From positions 1-64,000 of the forward strand of contig JOEL01000024.1 in assembly GCA_000720995.1 (NCBI GenBank): a DNA stretch of 64,000 nt, in the 5' to 3' direction. How positions within the stretch are numbered: the first letter of the stretch is position 1; each line of letters opens with the position of its first letter. Below are positions 42,013 to 51,800 of the stretch, piece after piece. The position numbers and the translations under genes were made by a program. Under the pieces are notes generated by a model. That model was not told the DNA's origin and did no database searches. It saw only the letters and a program-made list of their open reading frames with translations. Source of the DNA: Streptomyces celluloflavus. GTDB lineage: Bacteria > Actinomycetota > Actinomycetes > Streptomycetales > Streptomycetaceae.

Positions 42013-42732
42013 GTGAATCCCGCGCAGTGGGAGGCTTTGCTCTACGACTGGCACAACACCCACCGGCTACGCCGTCAACGCAACGACACGGCCTACTGGA
42101 CCCGCGTCACCGAGCAACACGAAACCGTGCTGGTCCTCGGGGCCGGCACCGGACGGGTGGCAAGCGCACTGGCACAGCGCGCAAGACGCCGAGTGACCGC
42201 CATCGACCTCAGCCGGGAACGGCTCGCCAGGATGCCCCGCACGCCCGGTCTGCACCCCGTCTGCGGGGACATGCGCAGCCTCCCGCTACGGGGACTTCAC
42301 TCAATCGCCGTCATCCCCTATTCGACGCTGCAATTGCTGTTGACACCATCCGACCGGGAACGGGCCCTGACAGAGGCCGCCCGCGTTCTCGCACCGGGTG
42401 GTTCGATCCACATCGACGTCAGCGAGAGTTTCGACTCACGCACGGAGAGCGACTGGCAACTCAGCCTCGCCGAAACCTGCCTAGAGGCCGGTGGCCACGT
42501 GGAGGAGTGGGAGCGGCGCCGCCTGCGAACCGACCACGTGCTGATCGAAAAGCAATTCCGTCGAGCCGGCCGCATACTTACCCAGGTAACGGAACGCTGG
42601 GTCTTCCACCGCGCACTCCATCTCGCGGCAGCACTCGCCCACGCAGGCTTCGAACTCGTCGGAATCGACCGCGGATACGGTCAGGGACTGTCGCCCCATC
42701 GGCTCATCTACCACGGTCGCCGCACAGACTGA
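42013..42732 (+). CDS. Class I SAM-dependent methyltransferase
   Basis: A 239-residue methyltransferase. VLVLGAGTGRVA is motif I (about residues 35-46), AIDLSRERLARM supplies the acidic ribose ligand, and ARVLAPGGSIHIDVSESF is the motif III/IV region. The tail has Trp/Arg-rich strands typical of small-molecule N- or O-methyltransferases. The GTG at 42013 has AAGGAG 9 nt upstream, which settles the start; a longer frame upstream is non-coding in character. It is divergent from the biosynthetic operon and could methylate its product or an amino-acid building block. Membership in the cluster is inferred from position only. Confidence 0.8.
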   Translation: MNPAQWEALLYDWHNTHRLRRQRNDTAYWTRVTEQHETVLVLGAGTGRVASALAQRARRRVTAIDLSRERLARMPRTPGLHPVCGDMRSLPLRGLHSIAVIPYSTLQLLLTPSDRERALTEAARVLAPGGSIHIDVSESFDSRTESDWQLSLAETCLEAGGHVEEWERRRLRTDHVLIEKQFRRAGRILTQVTERWVFHRALHLAAALAHAGFELVGIDRGYGQGLSPHRLIYHGRRTD

Positions 42733-43025
42733 TCCGGTTCCCCACCGCCCCGCCACCCTTTCGCTCTCCGCCATCACCGCCAAACGGAGAAACGGACGGG
42801 ATTCGGGCGTGACTGCGAGCTTGTTGCCACCCTCGAACCGGCGCACCTCTCCGCCCAGGGCGATCACATTCGAACTCAACTTGTCTTTTACGTACGGCAG
42901 TTCGACATCAAAGCGGCTTCATCGCACCCCTTGGCGTTCTCTTGTTCCGAGTTCCCCGGTGACGGTGGCGGCTTCCGCCAGGATGGCGCGCGACAGTGCG
43001 TATCGCGAGGCAAGGAAGCTCCAGA
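42733..43025. other. Intergenic region before DUF2637 gene
   Basis: Nothing is recognised apart from the ribosome site AAGGAA at 43012-43017. The sequence near 42870-42900 is A/T-richer (ttgtcttttacgtacgg) and may hold the promoter. Confidence 0.3.
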
Positions 43026-44099
43026 ATGAGAATGACGGATATATCGCTGGATTGGCTGGTTCCGGCAGCGCTGCTGCTCGCCGGCGTCCTGGCGGCCGCG
43101 GCGCTGGTCCTGCGCGGCAGGCGCGCGGCCGCCCGGTCCACCGGCGATGACTCCTGGGAGCGCAGCGAGGAACGGCGCCGCCGCAAGGAGGCCCTGTTCG
43201 CCTCGGCCTCGTATCTGCTGCTGTTCTGCTGTGCGGCGGTCGCCGCCGCGCTGTCCTTCCACGGCCTGGTCGGCTTCGGCGTGCAGAACCTCAACCTCAC
43301 CGGAGGCTGGGAGTACTTGGTGCCCTTCGGGCTCGACGGTGCGGCGATGTTCTGCTCCGTGCTCGCCGTGCGCGAGGCCAGCCACGGGGACGCGGCGCTC
43401 GGTTCGCGCATGCTGGTGTGGACGTTCGCGGGCGCGGCGGCCTGGTTCAACTGGGTGCACGCGCCGCGCGGCTTGGACCACGCGGGCGCGCCGCAGTTCT
43501 TCGCCGGGATGTCGCTGTCGGCCGCGGTGCTCTTCGACCGGGCGCTGAAGCAGACCCGCCGGGCGGCGCTGCGCGAGCAGGGCCTGGTGCCCCGCCCGCT
43601 GCCGCAGATCCGGATCGTGCGCTGGCTGCGCGCCCCCCGGGAGACCTTCGCGGCCTGGTCGCTGATGCTGCTGGAGGGTGTGCGGACGCTGGACGAGGCC
43701 GTCGAGGAGGTCCGGGAGGACCGCCGCGAGAAGGAGCGGAACCGGCAACGCAGGCGCGAGCAGGGCAAGTTCGACCGGGCCCGGATCAAGGCCATCAACC
43801 GGCAGCACCGCTCGTGGGGCCTCGGCCGGAGCGGGCGGCGGCTGGCCGTACCGCAGGGCGCCGCGGCCACCGCGGAGATGGCCGGCCCGGACCCCGTCAT
43901 AACCGGCGACCCGGAACCACTGCCCTCGGGAGAGCCACCGGTGCGCTCCCGCCCGGCCCTGAAAGCGGTGTCGGACGCTGAGAGCACCGCCCCGCGGCGG
44001 CCGGCCGTGGATCTCACCGCCGAGGACGACACCCAGACCATCCCCCGACTGGACTCACTGGAGGAAAAACTGGCCGAGATCGAACGGCATTTCGGCTGA
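43026..44099 (+). CDS. DUF2637 (SpdB-like) membrane protein
   Basis: A 357-residue protein. One N-terminal helix (10-30) is followed by a charged segment and three or four helices (about 60-180: YLLLFCCAAVAAALSFHGLVGFG, YLVPFGLDGAAMFCSVLAVREAS, MLVWTFAGAAAWFNWVHAPRG, FFAGMSLSAAVLF), the pattern of DUF2637. These proteins occur on actinobacterial chromosomes and conjugative elements, where SpdB proteins aid spread of plasmids within mycelium. The cytoplasmic C-terminal half is basic, then acidic and disordered, ending in a short helix (DSLEEKLAEIERHFG). The ATG at 43026 has AAGGAA 8 nt upstream. No replication or transfer genes adjoin, so a chromosomal role is likelier. Confidence 0.78.
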   Translation: MRMTDISLDWLVPAALLLAGVLAAAALVLRGRRAAARSTGDDSWERSEERRRRKEALFASASYLLLFCCAAVAAALSFHGLVGFGVQNLNLTGGWEYLVPFGLDGAAMFCSVLAVREASHGDAALGSRMLVWTFAGAAAWFNWVHAPRGLDHAGAPQFFAGMSLSAAVLFDRALKQTRRAALREQGLVPRPLPQIRIVRWLRAPRETFAAWSLMLLEGVRTLDEAVEEVREDRREKERNRQRRREQGKFDRARIKAINRQHRSWGLGRSGRRLAVPQGAAATAEMAGPDPVITGDPEPLPSGEPPVRSRPALKAVSDAESTAPRRPAVDLTAEDDTQTIPRLDSLEEKLAEIERHFG

Positions 44100-44161
44100 C
44101 CGGCGGCGGATCGCACTGGCGCCTCCGACGCTCCGCCAGACCCGGTCCGCCGCCCAGCCCG

Positions 44162-44635
44162 TCAGCCCGCGCCGCCACCCAGCTCGAACCAGACGCATTT
44201 GCCTGCCGCGTGGGTCCGCACCCCCCAGGCGTCCGCGAGCGAGCGCACCAGCATCAGACCTCTGCCGGAGGTACCGTCGACGCCCGGCGCGCGCGGTTCG
44301 GGGCGCCGGGGTGCGAAGTCCCGCACCTCCACCCGCAGCCGGTCGGTGACCGCGGCGGTGACGACCGCGCCGCCCTTCGTATGAACGAGGGCATTGGTGA
44401 CCAACTCGCTGGTGAGCAGCGCCGCCACCTCTATCAGGCCGTCGTCCGGCGACGGTGGCCAGCGGCTCAGCAGCTGGCGTAACTCGGCACGCACCTCGGC
44501 CACCGCGGCGAGGTCCGCGGGCCGGACCTTCCGCTCCAGCATCCGCGGCGCCCGCGCGACGACCGCCCCGCCTCCGTCCCCCTCGGCCGCATCCCCCCGG
44601 CCGTCCCGTTTCTGCTGCCGCACAGGCTGACGCAT
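44162..44635 (-). CDS. Anti-sigma-type histidine-kinase-like ATPase
   Basis: A 157-residue single-domain GHKL ATPase. LIEVAALLTSELVTNALVHTKG is the N-box, and the second ATP-site motif is GTSGRGLMLVRSLADAWGVR, followed by GKCVWFEL. Streptomyces has many such RsbW/SpoIIAB-like proteins, which bind partner proteins or act as serine kinases in sigma-factor or secondary regulation. I chose the ATG at 44635 (MRQPV); one six codons upstream is possible. It is convergent with the DUF2637 gene, which ends 62 nt away, and no anti-anti-sigma gene lies nearby. Confidence 0.82.
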   Translation of the reverse strand: MRQPVRQQKRDGRGDAAEGDGGGAVVARAPRMLERKVRPADLAAVAEVRAELRQLLSRWPPSPDDGLIEVAALLTSELVTNALVHTKGGAVVTAAVTDRLRVEVRDFAPRRPEPRAPGVDGTSGRGLMLVRSLADAWGVRTHAAGKCVWFELGGGAG

Positions 44636-44910
44636 GTCTCCCCCGCCCCCCAACGAACCGTAGGCCCGCTCCCTCGAACAGCCTCACGGTCAGCATGCCC
44701 ATCCGATCAGGCGCCATGCTTGGGCCCGCGGCGGGCGCGCGGCGACCGGCGCACCGGCGGGGCGTACGCGTCACGGACGCACGGCGCCCGGAAGCGCCGC
44801 GCTCGGGCGCGTACGGTCCGGGCGTGTGACGCGGGAGGCGCTCCCTCTCACGTGTCACATCCGTCGCAGGCCCGTCCGCCACGTCCGCACGATGTTGCGC
44901 AGGCCCCGCG

Positions 44911-46653
44911 TCACATCCGCGGGATGTTCCGCAGGTTGGAGCGGGCCATCTGGAGCATCCGGCCGACGCCGCCGTCCAGCACGATCTTGCCGGCCGACAG
45001 CGCGAAGCCGGACACCATCTCCGCGCTGATCTTCGGGGGGATGGACAGGGCGTTGGGGTCGGTGACGATGTCGACGAGTGCGGGGCCCTTGTGCTTGAAG
45101 GCGTCGTGCAGCGCGCCGCGCAGCTGGCGGGGCTTCTCCACCCGTACGCCGTGCGCACCGGCCGCGCGGGCGATGGCCGCGAAGTCCGGGTTGCGGTTGG
45201 TGGTGCCGTACGACGGCAGTCCGGCGACCAGCATCTCCAACTCCACCATGCCCAGCGAGGAGTTGTTGAAGAGCACCACCTTCACCGGCAGGTCGTACTG
45301 GACCAGGGTGAGGAAGTCGCCCATCAGCATGGTGAATCCGCCGTCGCCCGACATGGAGACGACCTGCCGGTCACGGTCGATGAACTGGGCGCCGATCGCC
45401 TGCGGCAGCGCGTTCGCCATCGAACCGTGGGTGAACGAACCGATCACCCGGCGGCGGCCGTTGGGGGTGAGGTAGCGGGCGGCCCAGACGTTGCACATGC
45501 CCGTGTCGACCGTGAAGACCGCGTCGTCGGCGGCCTCCTCGTCGAGGACGGAAGCGACGTACTCGGGGTGGATCGGGACGTGCTTCTCGACCTTGCGGGT
45601 GTAGGCGCTGACGACGCCTTCCAGCGCGTCGGCGTGCTTCTTCAGCATCCGGTCCAGGAACCTGCGGTCGTTCTTGACCTGCACCCTGGGCGTCAGGCAG
45701 CGCAGTGTCTCCCGGACGTCGCCCCATACGGCGAGGTCGAGTTTGGAGCGGCGGCCCAGGTGCTCGGGCCGGACATCGACCTGGACGATCTTGACGTCGT
45801 CGGGCAGGAACGCGTTGTACGGGAAGTCCGTGCCGAGCATGATCAGCAGATCGCATCCGTGGGTGGCCTCGTACGCCGCGCCGTATCCGAGCAGCCCGCT
45901 CATGCCGACGTCGTAAGGGTTGTCGTACTGGATCCATTCCTTGCCGCGCAGCGCGTGCCCGACCGGGGACTTCACGCGCTCGGCGAACTCCATCACCTCG
46001 GCGTGCGCGCCGGCCGTCCCGCTGCCGCAGAACAGCGTGATCTTGTCGGCCTCGTCGATCATCCGGGCCAGCCGGTCGATCTCGGCGTCACCGGGGCGCA
46101 CCGACGGACGCGCGGTGACCAGGGCGTGCTCGATGGCACGGTCGGGTGCCTGCTCGGCGGCGATATCGCCGGGCAGCGAGACGACCGAGACGCCGCTCTG
46201 CCCGATGGCGTGCTGGATCGCCGTCTGGAGTACGCGCGGCATCTGCCGGGGACTGGAGATCAGCTCGCTGTAATGGCTGCATTCGGCGAACAGCCGGTCG
46301 GGGTGGGTCTCCTGGAAGTAGCTGGTGCCGATTTCGCTGGAGGGGATGTGTGAGGCGAGGGCGAGTACCGGGGCCATGGAACGGTGGGCGTCGTACAGGC
46401 CGTTGATGAGGTGCAGGTTGCCGGGGCCGCAGGAGCCGGCGCAGGCGGCGAGCTTGCCGGTGAGCTGGGCTTCCGCGCCGGCGGCGAAGGCCGCGACCTC
46501 TTCGTGCCGGACCTGGATCCAGTCGATCGCGGAGTTCCGGCGGATGGCGTCCACCACCGGGTTGAGGCTGTCGCCGACGACGCCGTAGAGCCGTTGCACC
46601 CCGGCGCGCACCAGGATGTTCACGAACTGCTCGGCCACGGTCTGCTTCGCCAT
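44911..46653 (-). CDS. poxB: Thiamine-diphosphate pyruvate oxidase/dehydrogenase (quinone)
   Basis: A 580-residue ThDP enzyme. The glutamate that activates the cofactor is in VRHEEVAAFAAGA (about residue 51). The middle FAD-binding domain includes LLGYGAAYEATHGCDLLIMLGTDFPY, and the PP domain has the ThDP motif SGDGGFTMLMGDF...NN followed by LGMVELEM. This is the PoxB-type arrangement, which decarboxylates pyruvate to acetate and CO2 and passes electrons to quinone. The C-terminal segment is the membrane-association region in E. coli PoxB and is only partly similar here, so acetolactate-synthase-like alternatives cannot be fully excluded. The ATG at 46653 has GAGGAG 10 nt upstream. It is monocistronic. 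Confidence 0.85.
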   Translation of the reverse strand: MAKQTVAEQFVNILVRAGVQRLYGVVGDSLNPVVDAIRRNSAIDWIQVRHEEVAAFAAGAEAQLTGKLAACAGSCGPGNLHLINGLYDAHRSMAPVLALASHIPSSEIGTSYFQETHPDRLFAECSHYSELISSPRQMPRVLQTAIQHAIGQSGVSVVSLPGDIAAEQAPDRAIEHALVTARPSVRPGDAEIDRLARMIDEADKITLFCGSGTAGAHAEVMEFAERVKSPVGHALRGKEWIQYDNPYDVGMSGLLGYGAAYEATHGCDLLIMLGTDFPYNAFLPDDVKIVQVDVRPEHLGRRSKLDLAVWGDVRETLRCLTPRVQVKNDRRFLDRMLKKHADALEGVVSAYTRKVEKHVPIHPEYVASVLDEEAADDAVFTVDTGMCNVWAARYLTPNGRRRVIGSFTHGSMANALPQAIGAQFIDRDRQVVSMSGDGGFTMLMGDFLTLVQYDLPVKVVLFNNSSLGMVELEMLVAGLPSYGTTNRNPDFAAIARAAGAHGVRVEKPRQLRGALHDAFKHKGPALVDIVTDPNALSIPPKISAEMVSGFALSAGKIVLDGGVGRMLQMARSNLRNIPRM

Positions 46654-47000
46654 GTCGCTTTCGCTCCTCTGACGGGGATCGATGGGGCGCGTGGGCCGGT
46701 GGCCCCTGGGCGGGCGGACTCACCGGCCGGTGGCTCGTGGACCGGTGGGCCATGGACCGGTGAGCCATGGGCCGCGGTCCGACGGACGTTGCTCCCTCCC
46801 ATGAACCCACGTGCGGCGCCGATCCGCCTCCGCTGCCCTGGGCGGCGCGGCCCGCCCCGTCCGCCCCGCCCCTTCCGGCTCCGGTCGGGCTCCGTCCGTC
46901 TCCGTCCATCTCCGTCCGGTCGGCTTTCGCTCCGGTGGCCTTCGCTCCGTTTCCGGGCCGGGTCCGGTTCGGCGGCCGTCCCCCGGTCCGGTGTCCGGTG
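46654..47000. other. Intergenic region upstream of poxB-like gene
   Basis: The stretch contains a short imperfect 15-bp tandem repeat around 46731-46775 (three copies of a GGCCATGGACCGGTG-like unit) and pyrimidine-rich CCGTCC/TCCGTC runs at 46850-46925. No gene or clear promoter was seen. Confidence 0.4.
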
Positions 47001-48791
47001 CTACGTCTCCCAGACCGCCACGGCCGTGCGGTCCCGCGCATGCCCCTTGACGCGCAGTTGCGCGGCGGCAAGGAAGGAGACCAGGCCGGGCGGCTCGGCG
47101 CGGGACCACTGGGCGGCCAGCCGGTCCGCGAACTCGGGCTCTTCGGTCAGCGGCTCGGCCAGCCCGGCGCTGCACAGCAGCAGGGCGTCACCCGGACGGG
47201 TGGCCAAGACCTGGAAGAGGAACGGTGCCGGCTCCGCTCCGTTCTCGGACGGTTCCGGGGCCTGCGGCCGGTCGGGGGCGGAGTGGCCCGGGAGCGGGGC
47301 GGGAGCGGGTATGGCAGGGCCCGGGGTGGGAGAAGCGGCCGGGCCGGGGGTGGTGAGCGCCGAGACGTCGGCGGTCCGGGGGGCGGTGGGGGCGGCAGCG
47401 GGCCGGAGGTCGATGGGCGGGCCGTCGGGCCCGTTCCCGGACGGTCCCGCGCCATGGCCGGGGTCCGGTGCGGGGCGCGGGCCGTCGTCCGGCGGGGTGT
47501 GCCCGGAGCCGGACTGCGGCGCACCGCCCGGTCCGGCGACCGGCTCGTGGCCCGGCCCGGTCACCGCGTCGCGGCCCGGCGGGGTGGGTTCGAGGTCCTG
47601 CCAGGCGTCGTCGCGGAGCCGGAAGAGGCCGCCCTCGCCGACGCCGAAGAACACCCGGGTGCGGCATTCCGGGTCGGCGGGCAGCAGCAGACAGCGCAGC
47701 GCGGCCGTGTACTCCTCCGGTTCGGCACCCAGTTCCGCCGCCCGGCCGCGGAGTCTGCCGTAGGTGCGGGCGGTGAGCCGTTGCAGTCCGGCCTTGAGGG
47801 CGCCGCGATTGTCCGTACGGATGTCCTCCGCCAGTCGGGTGTGGCCGCGACCGACCGCACCGCCGATCCAGGCGCAGGCGTCGCGGGCGGCGAGGTGGGC
47901 GCGCTCACCGACGGGCGCGCCGGTCGCGAGGGCGACCAGGATGAGGGTGTGCCGGCCGGTGCCGAAGCGGGCGGTGAGGAGTGCGTCCCGGCGCGGTTCG
48001 CCCCGATAGCGCGCGGAGTCGCCGCGCAACGAGGCCGCCCGGAGCGTCAGCGACCCGTACCGGGCGCCCTCCAGCGCGGTATCGGGCACCAACTCGTCGA
48101 GGGCGGCGGGGTCGGCGGCGGGCAGTGCGACCGGCTCGGGGTCGTACGTGGGCGGCCGGTCCCCCACGTAGTCGACGGCGAGGGGTGCGCAGGGCGGGGA
48201 GGCCGATGTGGCGGGTGGGGAGAGCTGGGACGGAGGCAAGGAGGGCGGAGAGGGTGGGGCGGACGGGAGCGGCGACGGGTGCGGGTGCGGTCCCGGACCC
48301 GGACCCGGCTCCATGACCTGGAGCGGGATCCCGGCCGAGGGCGCGGACGGTACGGGCTCGGGCGGTACGGACGAGGGCGGGGACGGTACGGGCTCAGGCA
48401 GTACGGCCGAGGCAGCCGGCGGAGCAGACAGCCCGGCAGACGCCCCAGCAGACGGCGGTAACAGCTCCACCAGAGACGCCTCCGGCGCCTCCGCCACCGA
48501 CCCCGCCACGTCCTCCCCCGGCTCCCCCGGCTCCGCCGCCTCCTCCCGCCGCACCACGGTCGCCGGACCCACCGCCCGCAGCACCGATTCGACCCGGTCG
48601 TCGAGCGTGTCCGACACATCGGACGGTCCCGCGTCCCGCGCCCCGCCGTGCCGCGTGCCGCCTTCCCTCGCGCCGCCGCCGGCACGTCCCCCGTCGGCGC
48701 CGCCGTCGCGACCGCCGTCGCCGTCGCCGTCGCCGTACAACTGCCGCCACCAGTCGTCCTCGTGGCCGCGTCGTGCCCCCTGCTGGTTCAT
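47001..48791 (-). CDS. Protein phosphatase 2C-like protein with low-complexity regions
   Basis: A 596-residue protein. It opens MNQQGARRGHEDDWWRQLYGD, then about 190 residues of Ser/Pro/Ala/Glu-rich sequence. A PP2C-like domain starts near 200 (SLRGDSARYRGEPRRDALLTARFG, VALATGAPVGERAHLAARDACAWIGGAVGRG) and continues to the C-terminus (ATRPGDALLLCSAGLAEPL, DRLAAQW), interrupted by another Pro/Gly-rich insert. Metal-binding Asp residues of active PP2C are only partly present (GDSARYRGEPR lacks the canonical RxxNED), so catalysis is doubtful. I chose the ATG at 48791 because the DDWWRQLYGD opening is a common Streptomyces N-terminus. Low-complexity repeats hinder prediction. Confidence 0.7.
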   Translation of the reverse strand: MNQQGARRGHEDDWWRQLYGDGDGDGGRDGGADGGRAGGGAREGGTRHGGARDAGPSDVSDTLDDRVESVLRAVGPATVVRREEAAEPGEPGEDVAGSVAEAPEASLVELLPPSAGASAGLSAPPAASAVLPEPVPSPPSSVPPEPVPSAPSAGIPLQVMEPGPGPGPHPHPSPLPSAPPSPPSLPPSQLSPPATSASPPCAPLAVDYVGDRPPTYDPEPVALPAADPAALDELVPDTALEGARYGSLTLRAASLRGDSARYRGEPRRDALLTARFGTGRHTLILVALATGAPVGERAHLAARDACAWIGGAVGRGHTRLAEDIRTDNRGALKAGLQRLTARTYGRLRGRAAELGAEPEEYTAALRCLLLPADPECRTRVFFGVGEGGLFRLRDDAWQDLEPTPPGRDAVTGPGHEPVAGPGGAPQSGSGHTPPDDGPRPAPDPGHGAGPSGNGPDGPPIDLRPAAAPTAPRTADVSALTTPGPAASPTPGPAIPAPAPLPGHSAPDRPQAPEPSENGAEPAPFLFQVLATRPGDALLLCSAGLAEPLTEEPEFADRLAAQWSRAEPPGLVSFLAAAQLRVKGHARDRTAVAVWET

Positions 48792-48894
48792 GGGCGGTAT
48801 CTTCCATGGCCGGGCGCGCCGGAAACAGGGCGCGGACCCGGGACGCCGCCGGGCGGCCACCCACGAAGGGTGACCGCCCGGCGGAGTTCAGAGG

Positions 48895-51800
48895 TCAGCG
48901 CACGTCATAGGCGCGGGCCACGGTCTGGCTGACCGAATTCCCCTTCGTGTCGGTCAGTTCGGACTTCAGTGTGACCTGTTCACCGGCGGCTCCGGCGTGG
49001 TCGACGGTCGCCGTCCACGTCCCGCCCGTGTGCGCGGTCCTGGCGGACCGCCAGGTCTTCCCGCCGTCGTACGAATAGGACAGCGCCGCCTTGGCGATGG
49101 CTCCCGGGGTGTACCCGGCGTGGCCGGATACGGCCAGGGTGATGCGCTGGCCGTCCTTGGCGGGGAGGGTGTTCATGCCGTCCACCGGCACCCCGTAGTC
49201 GGGGAAGAGGATCGGCAGGCCGCGGGAGTACACCTCCGGCTCCAGATGGGAGCGGAAGGTCCAGGTCGTCGAAGTCGACGCGGAACGCAGCCAGTTGCGG
49301 TCGGAGGAGGGGATCTTCTCCGTATCGCGCTGGAGTTGGTACGTCGCCTCGTCCGCCGGGACGTCGAACACCCCGGACGGGTAGGCGCTGTCGCCGATCT
49401 GCTCCCCGTTGCGGCGCAGCCGGAGGTTGCCGATATCGCCGAACGAGCCGCCCTGGGACCAGTGTTCGCCGGAGCTGTCGTTCCAGAAGCCGGCGCTGAA
49501 GCCGATCTGGTTGCCCTGCCGCTCGGCGACCAGCTGCGGGGTGCCGTCCTCGTTCTGCGGGGCGGTGGGCCGCAGTACGCCGCGGTACCACTCCTCGGTG
49601 CGCCGCTCGCCCGCCCGGTAGCTGCGGTTGCGGTCGGTCAGCAGCGCCGCGAACGGCATGGTGGTGAGGGCCGAATGCTGCCAGACGACGCCGCCGGGCG
49701 TGTAGTACTCGGTGCGGACGCCGGGCGCGTGGACCGCGTCGAAGGAGCCGACGTCCACGTAGCTCTGCGGATTCCAGGACGGCCGGATGGCGAGCAGGTC
49801 CAGGTAGTCGGCCTCCTTGCCGACGGCGTGCCAGTCGGCGCGTACGGCGGCCAGGTCCTTGTCGCGCACCCGGTAGGAGCGGTCGGCGCCGACCGGGCCG
49901 TCCTCGGGGAAGGCCAGGTTGTAGACGTACGGGCCGGACCCGGGATCCGTGCCGTACGCGCGCCAGTCGCTGCTGAATTCGTAGCCGCCGTCGTGCGCCC
50001 GGCCCTCGACCGAGGCGTAGATCTGCGTCCCCGGGGTCGCGGTCGTCGCCGTACCCGCCATCAGCCAGGTGTCGTCCCACCAGCGGCCGTAGGTGAGTAC
50101 GGTGCGCCGTACCTCGGCGTTGCGGTCGGTGCGGACGGTCAGGCGGTGTGCCCGGCGGGCGTCCAGGAGGAGGGTGGTGTCCTTGGTCAGGCGGAATTCG
50201 GGGTGCCCGAGATAGCTCAGCGAGTCGTCGCCGGTCGTGACGAACCCGCTGATGAGGTAGGCGCCGGGGCGGACGTGGAAGAGCTGTTCCTTGGCGCCGT
50301 CGTTGACCCGGCGCTCCCCGGTGGCGGTGTCGGTGGACACCACGTCGAGGGCGGAACTCCCGGTGGCCGGGGCGCCGGTCCGGTCGGTCATCTTGATCTT
50401 CAGGGTGACGGTCTGCGGTTCGACGTGGAGGGAGAACGGTACGGACACCCGTACGCCGCCCACGCCGGTACCCAGCACCCGCCCGGTGATGTCGCCGTAC
50501 TGCCCCTTCGCGAGGTGCGCGTCGGGGGTGAGGGCCAGCGGTACCCGGACGGTGCCCCCGGCCGGTACGGTCACCGTGCGCTTGCCGATCCGGGCGATCG
50601 GCGAGGTCACGGCGGTGCCGTCGTTGCCGCGCACCCCGCTGACGGTGAGGGTCAGCCGCACCTCGTGGGCGGTGGTGTTGGTGTAGGGGACGTCGACGCT
50701 CGTGCGGTCCGCGGGGCTCTGCGGCCAGCTGAAGTCGCCGCCCTGGACGGCGGGGACGGCCAGCACCTGCTGGTGGACGGCGGCCGCCACGTCGAGCCGG
50801 CCGGCCCCGATCTCGTCGGCGCCGCCGAAGGCGCCCGCGGCCGCGGTGCCCGTCCCGGTCTGCGCGGAGGCCACCAGGGCGGACTTGACCTGCTGGGCCG
50901 TCCAGTCGGGGTGTGCCTGGCGGACGACGGCCGCGGCACCGGCGACATGCGGTGCGGCCATCGACGTACCGGACATCGAGCGGTAGGCGTAGACGCCGCG
51001 GCCCCCGGCGGACGCGGCGGAGATCCCGACGCCCGGGGCGGCGATCTCCGGCTTGAGGGTGTGGGTGGTGAGCACCGGGCCGCGGCTGGAGAACTGGGCG
51101 GTGCTCTCGTCGCGGTCCACCGCTCCGACAGTCAGCACACCGGGCGCGCAACCGGGCGACGAGACGGTCGACTTGGCCGGTCCGGTGTTGCCCGCGGCGA
51201 CGACGAACAGGGTCCTGGTGTTCTTGGACAGTTCCTCGGCCGCCAGCCCCAGCGGGTCCGTGCAGTCCGTGGGCTCGGGCGTGCCGAGGCTCATCGACAC
51301 CACGTCGGCCCGCTGCTCGACGGCCCACTGCATACCGGCGATGATCCACGACGTGGCCCCGGAGCCGCTGTCGTTGAGGACCTTCCCGATCAGCAGCCCG
51401 GTGCCCGGCGCGACGCCCTTCTTCTTACCGCCGCTGGCGGCGCCGCTGCCGCCGACGGTCGAGGCGGTGTGCGTACCGTGCCCCTGGACGTCCTCGACGC
51501 CCGCCGCGTCGGTGAAGTTCTTCGTACCGGCGATCCGGCCCTGGAGGTCCGGGTGTCCGGTGTCGGCGCCGGTGTCCAGGACGGCGACCTGGGTGCCCTT
51601 GCCGTCGAAGCCCGCGGCCCACGCCTGCACCGCGTTCACCTGCTTCGTCGACCGGTCCAGCGTGGCCTTCACCTTCCGGTCCAGCCACAGCTTCTTCGGT
51701 GCGGCGGCGGCGCGGGACCGGCCGTCGCCGATGTCCTGCCAGAAGTCCCGCGCCTGCTTCTTGTCCGCGGCCAGCGCGACCCCGTCGATGGCGCCGAGCA

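Noticed and set aside
43026-44099. Integrated conjugative element signalled by an SpdB-like protein
   Set aside because: There is no integrase, replication initiator, TraB/FtsK translocase or att-site duplication in the window. DUF2637 proteins also occur as ordinary chromosomal genes.
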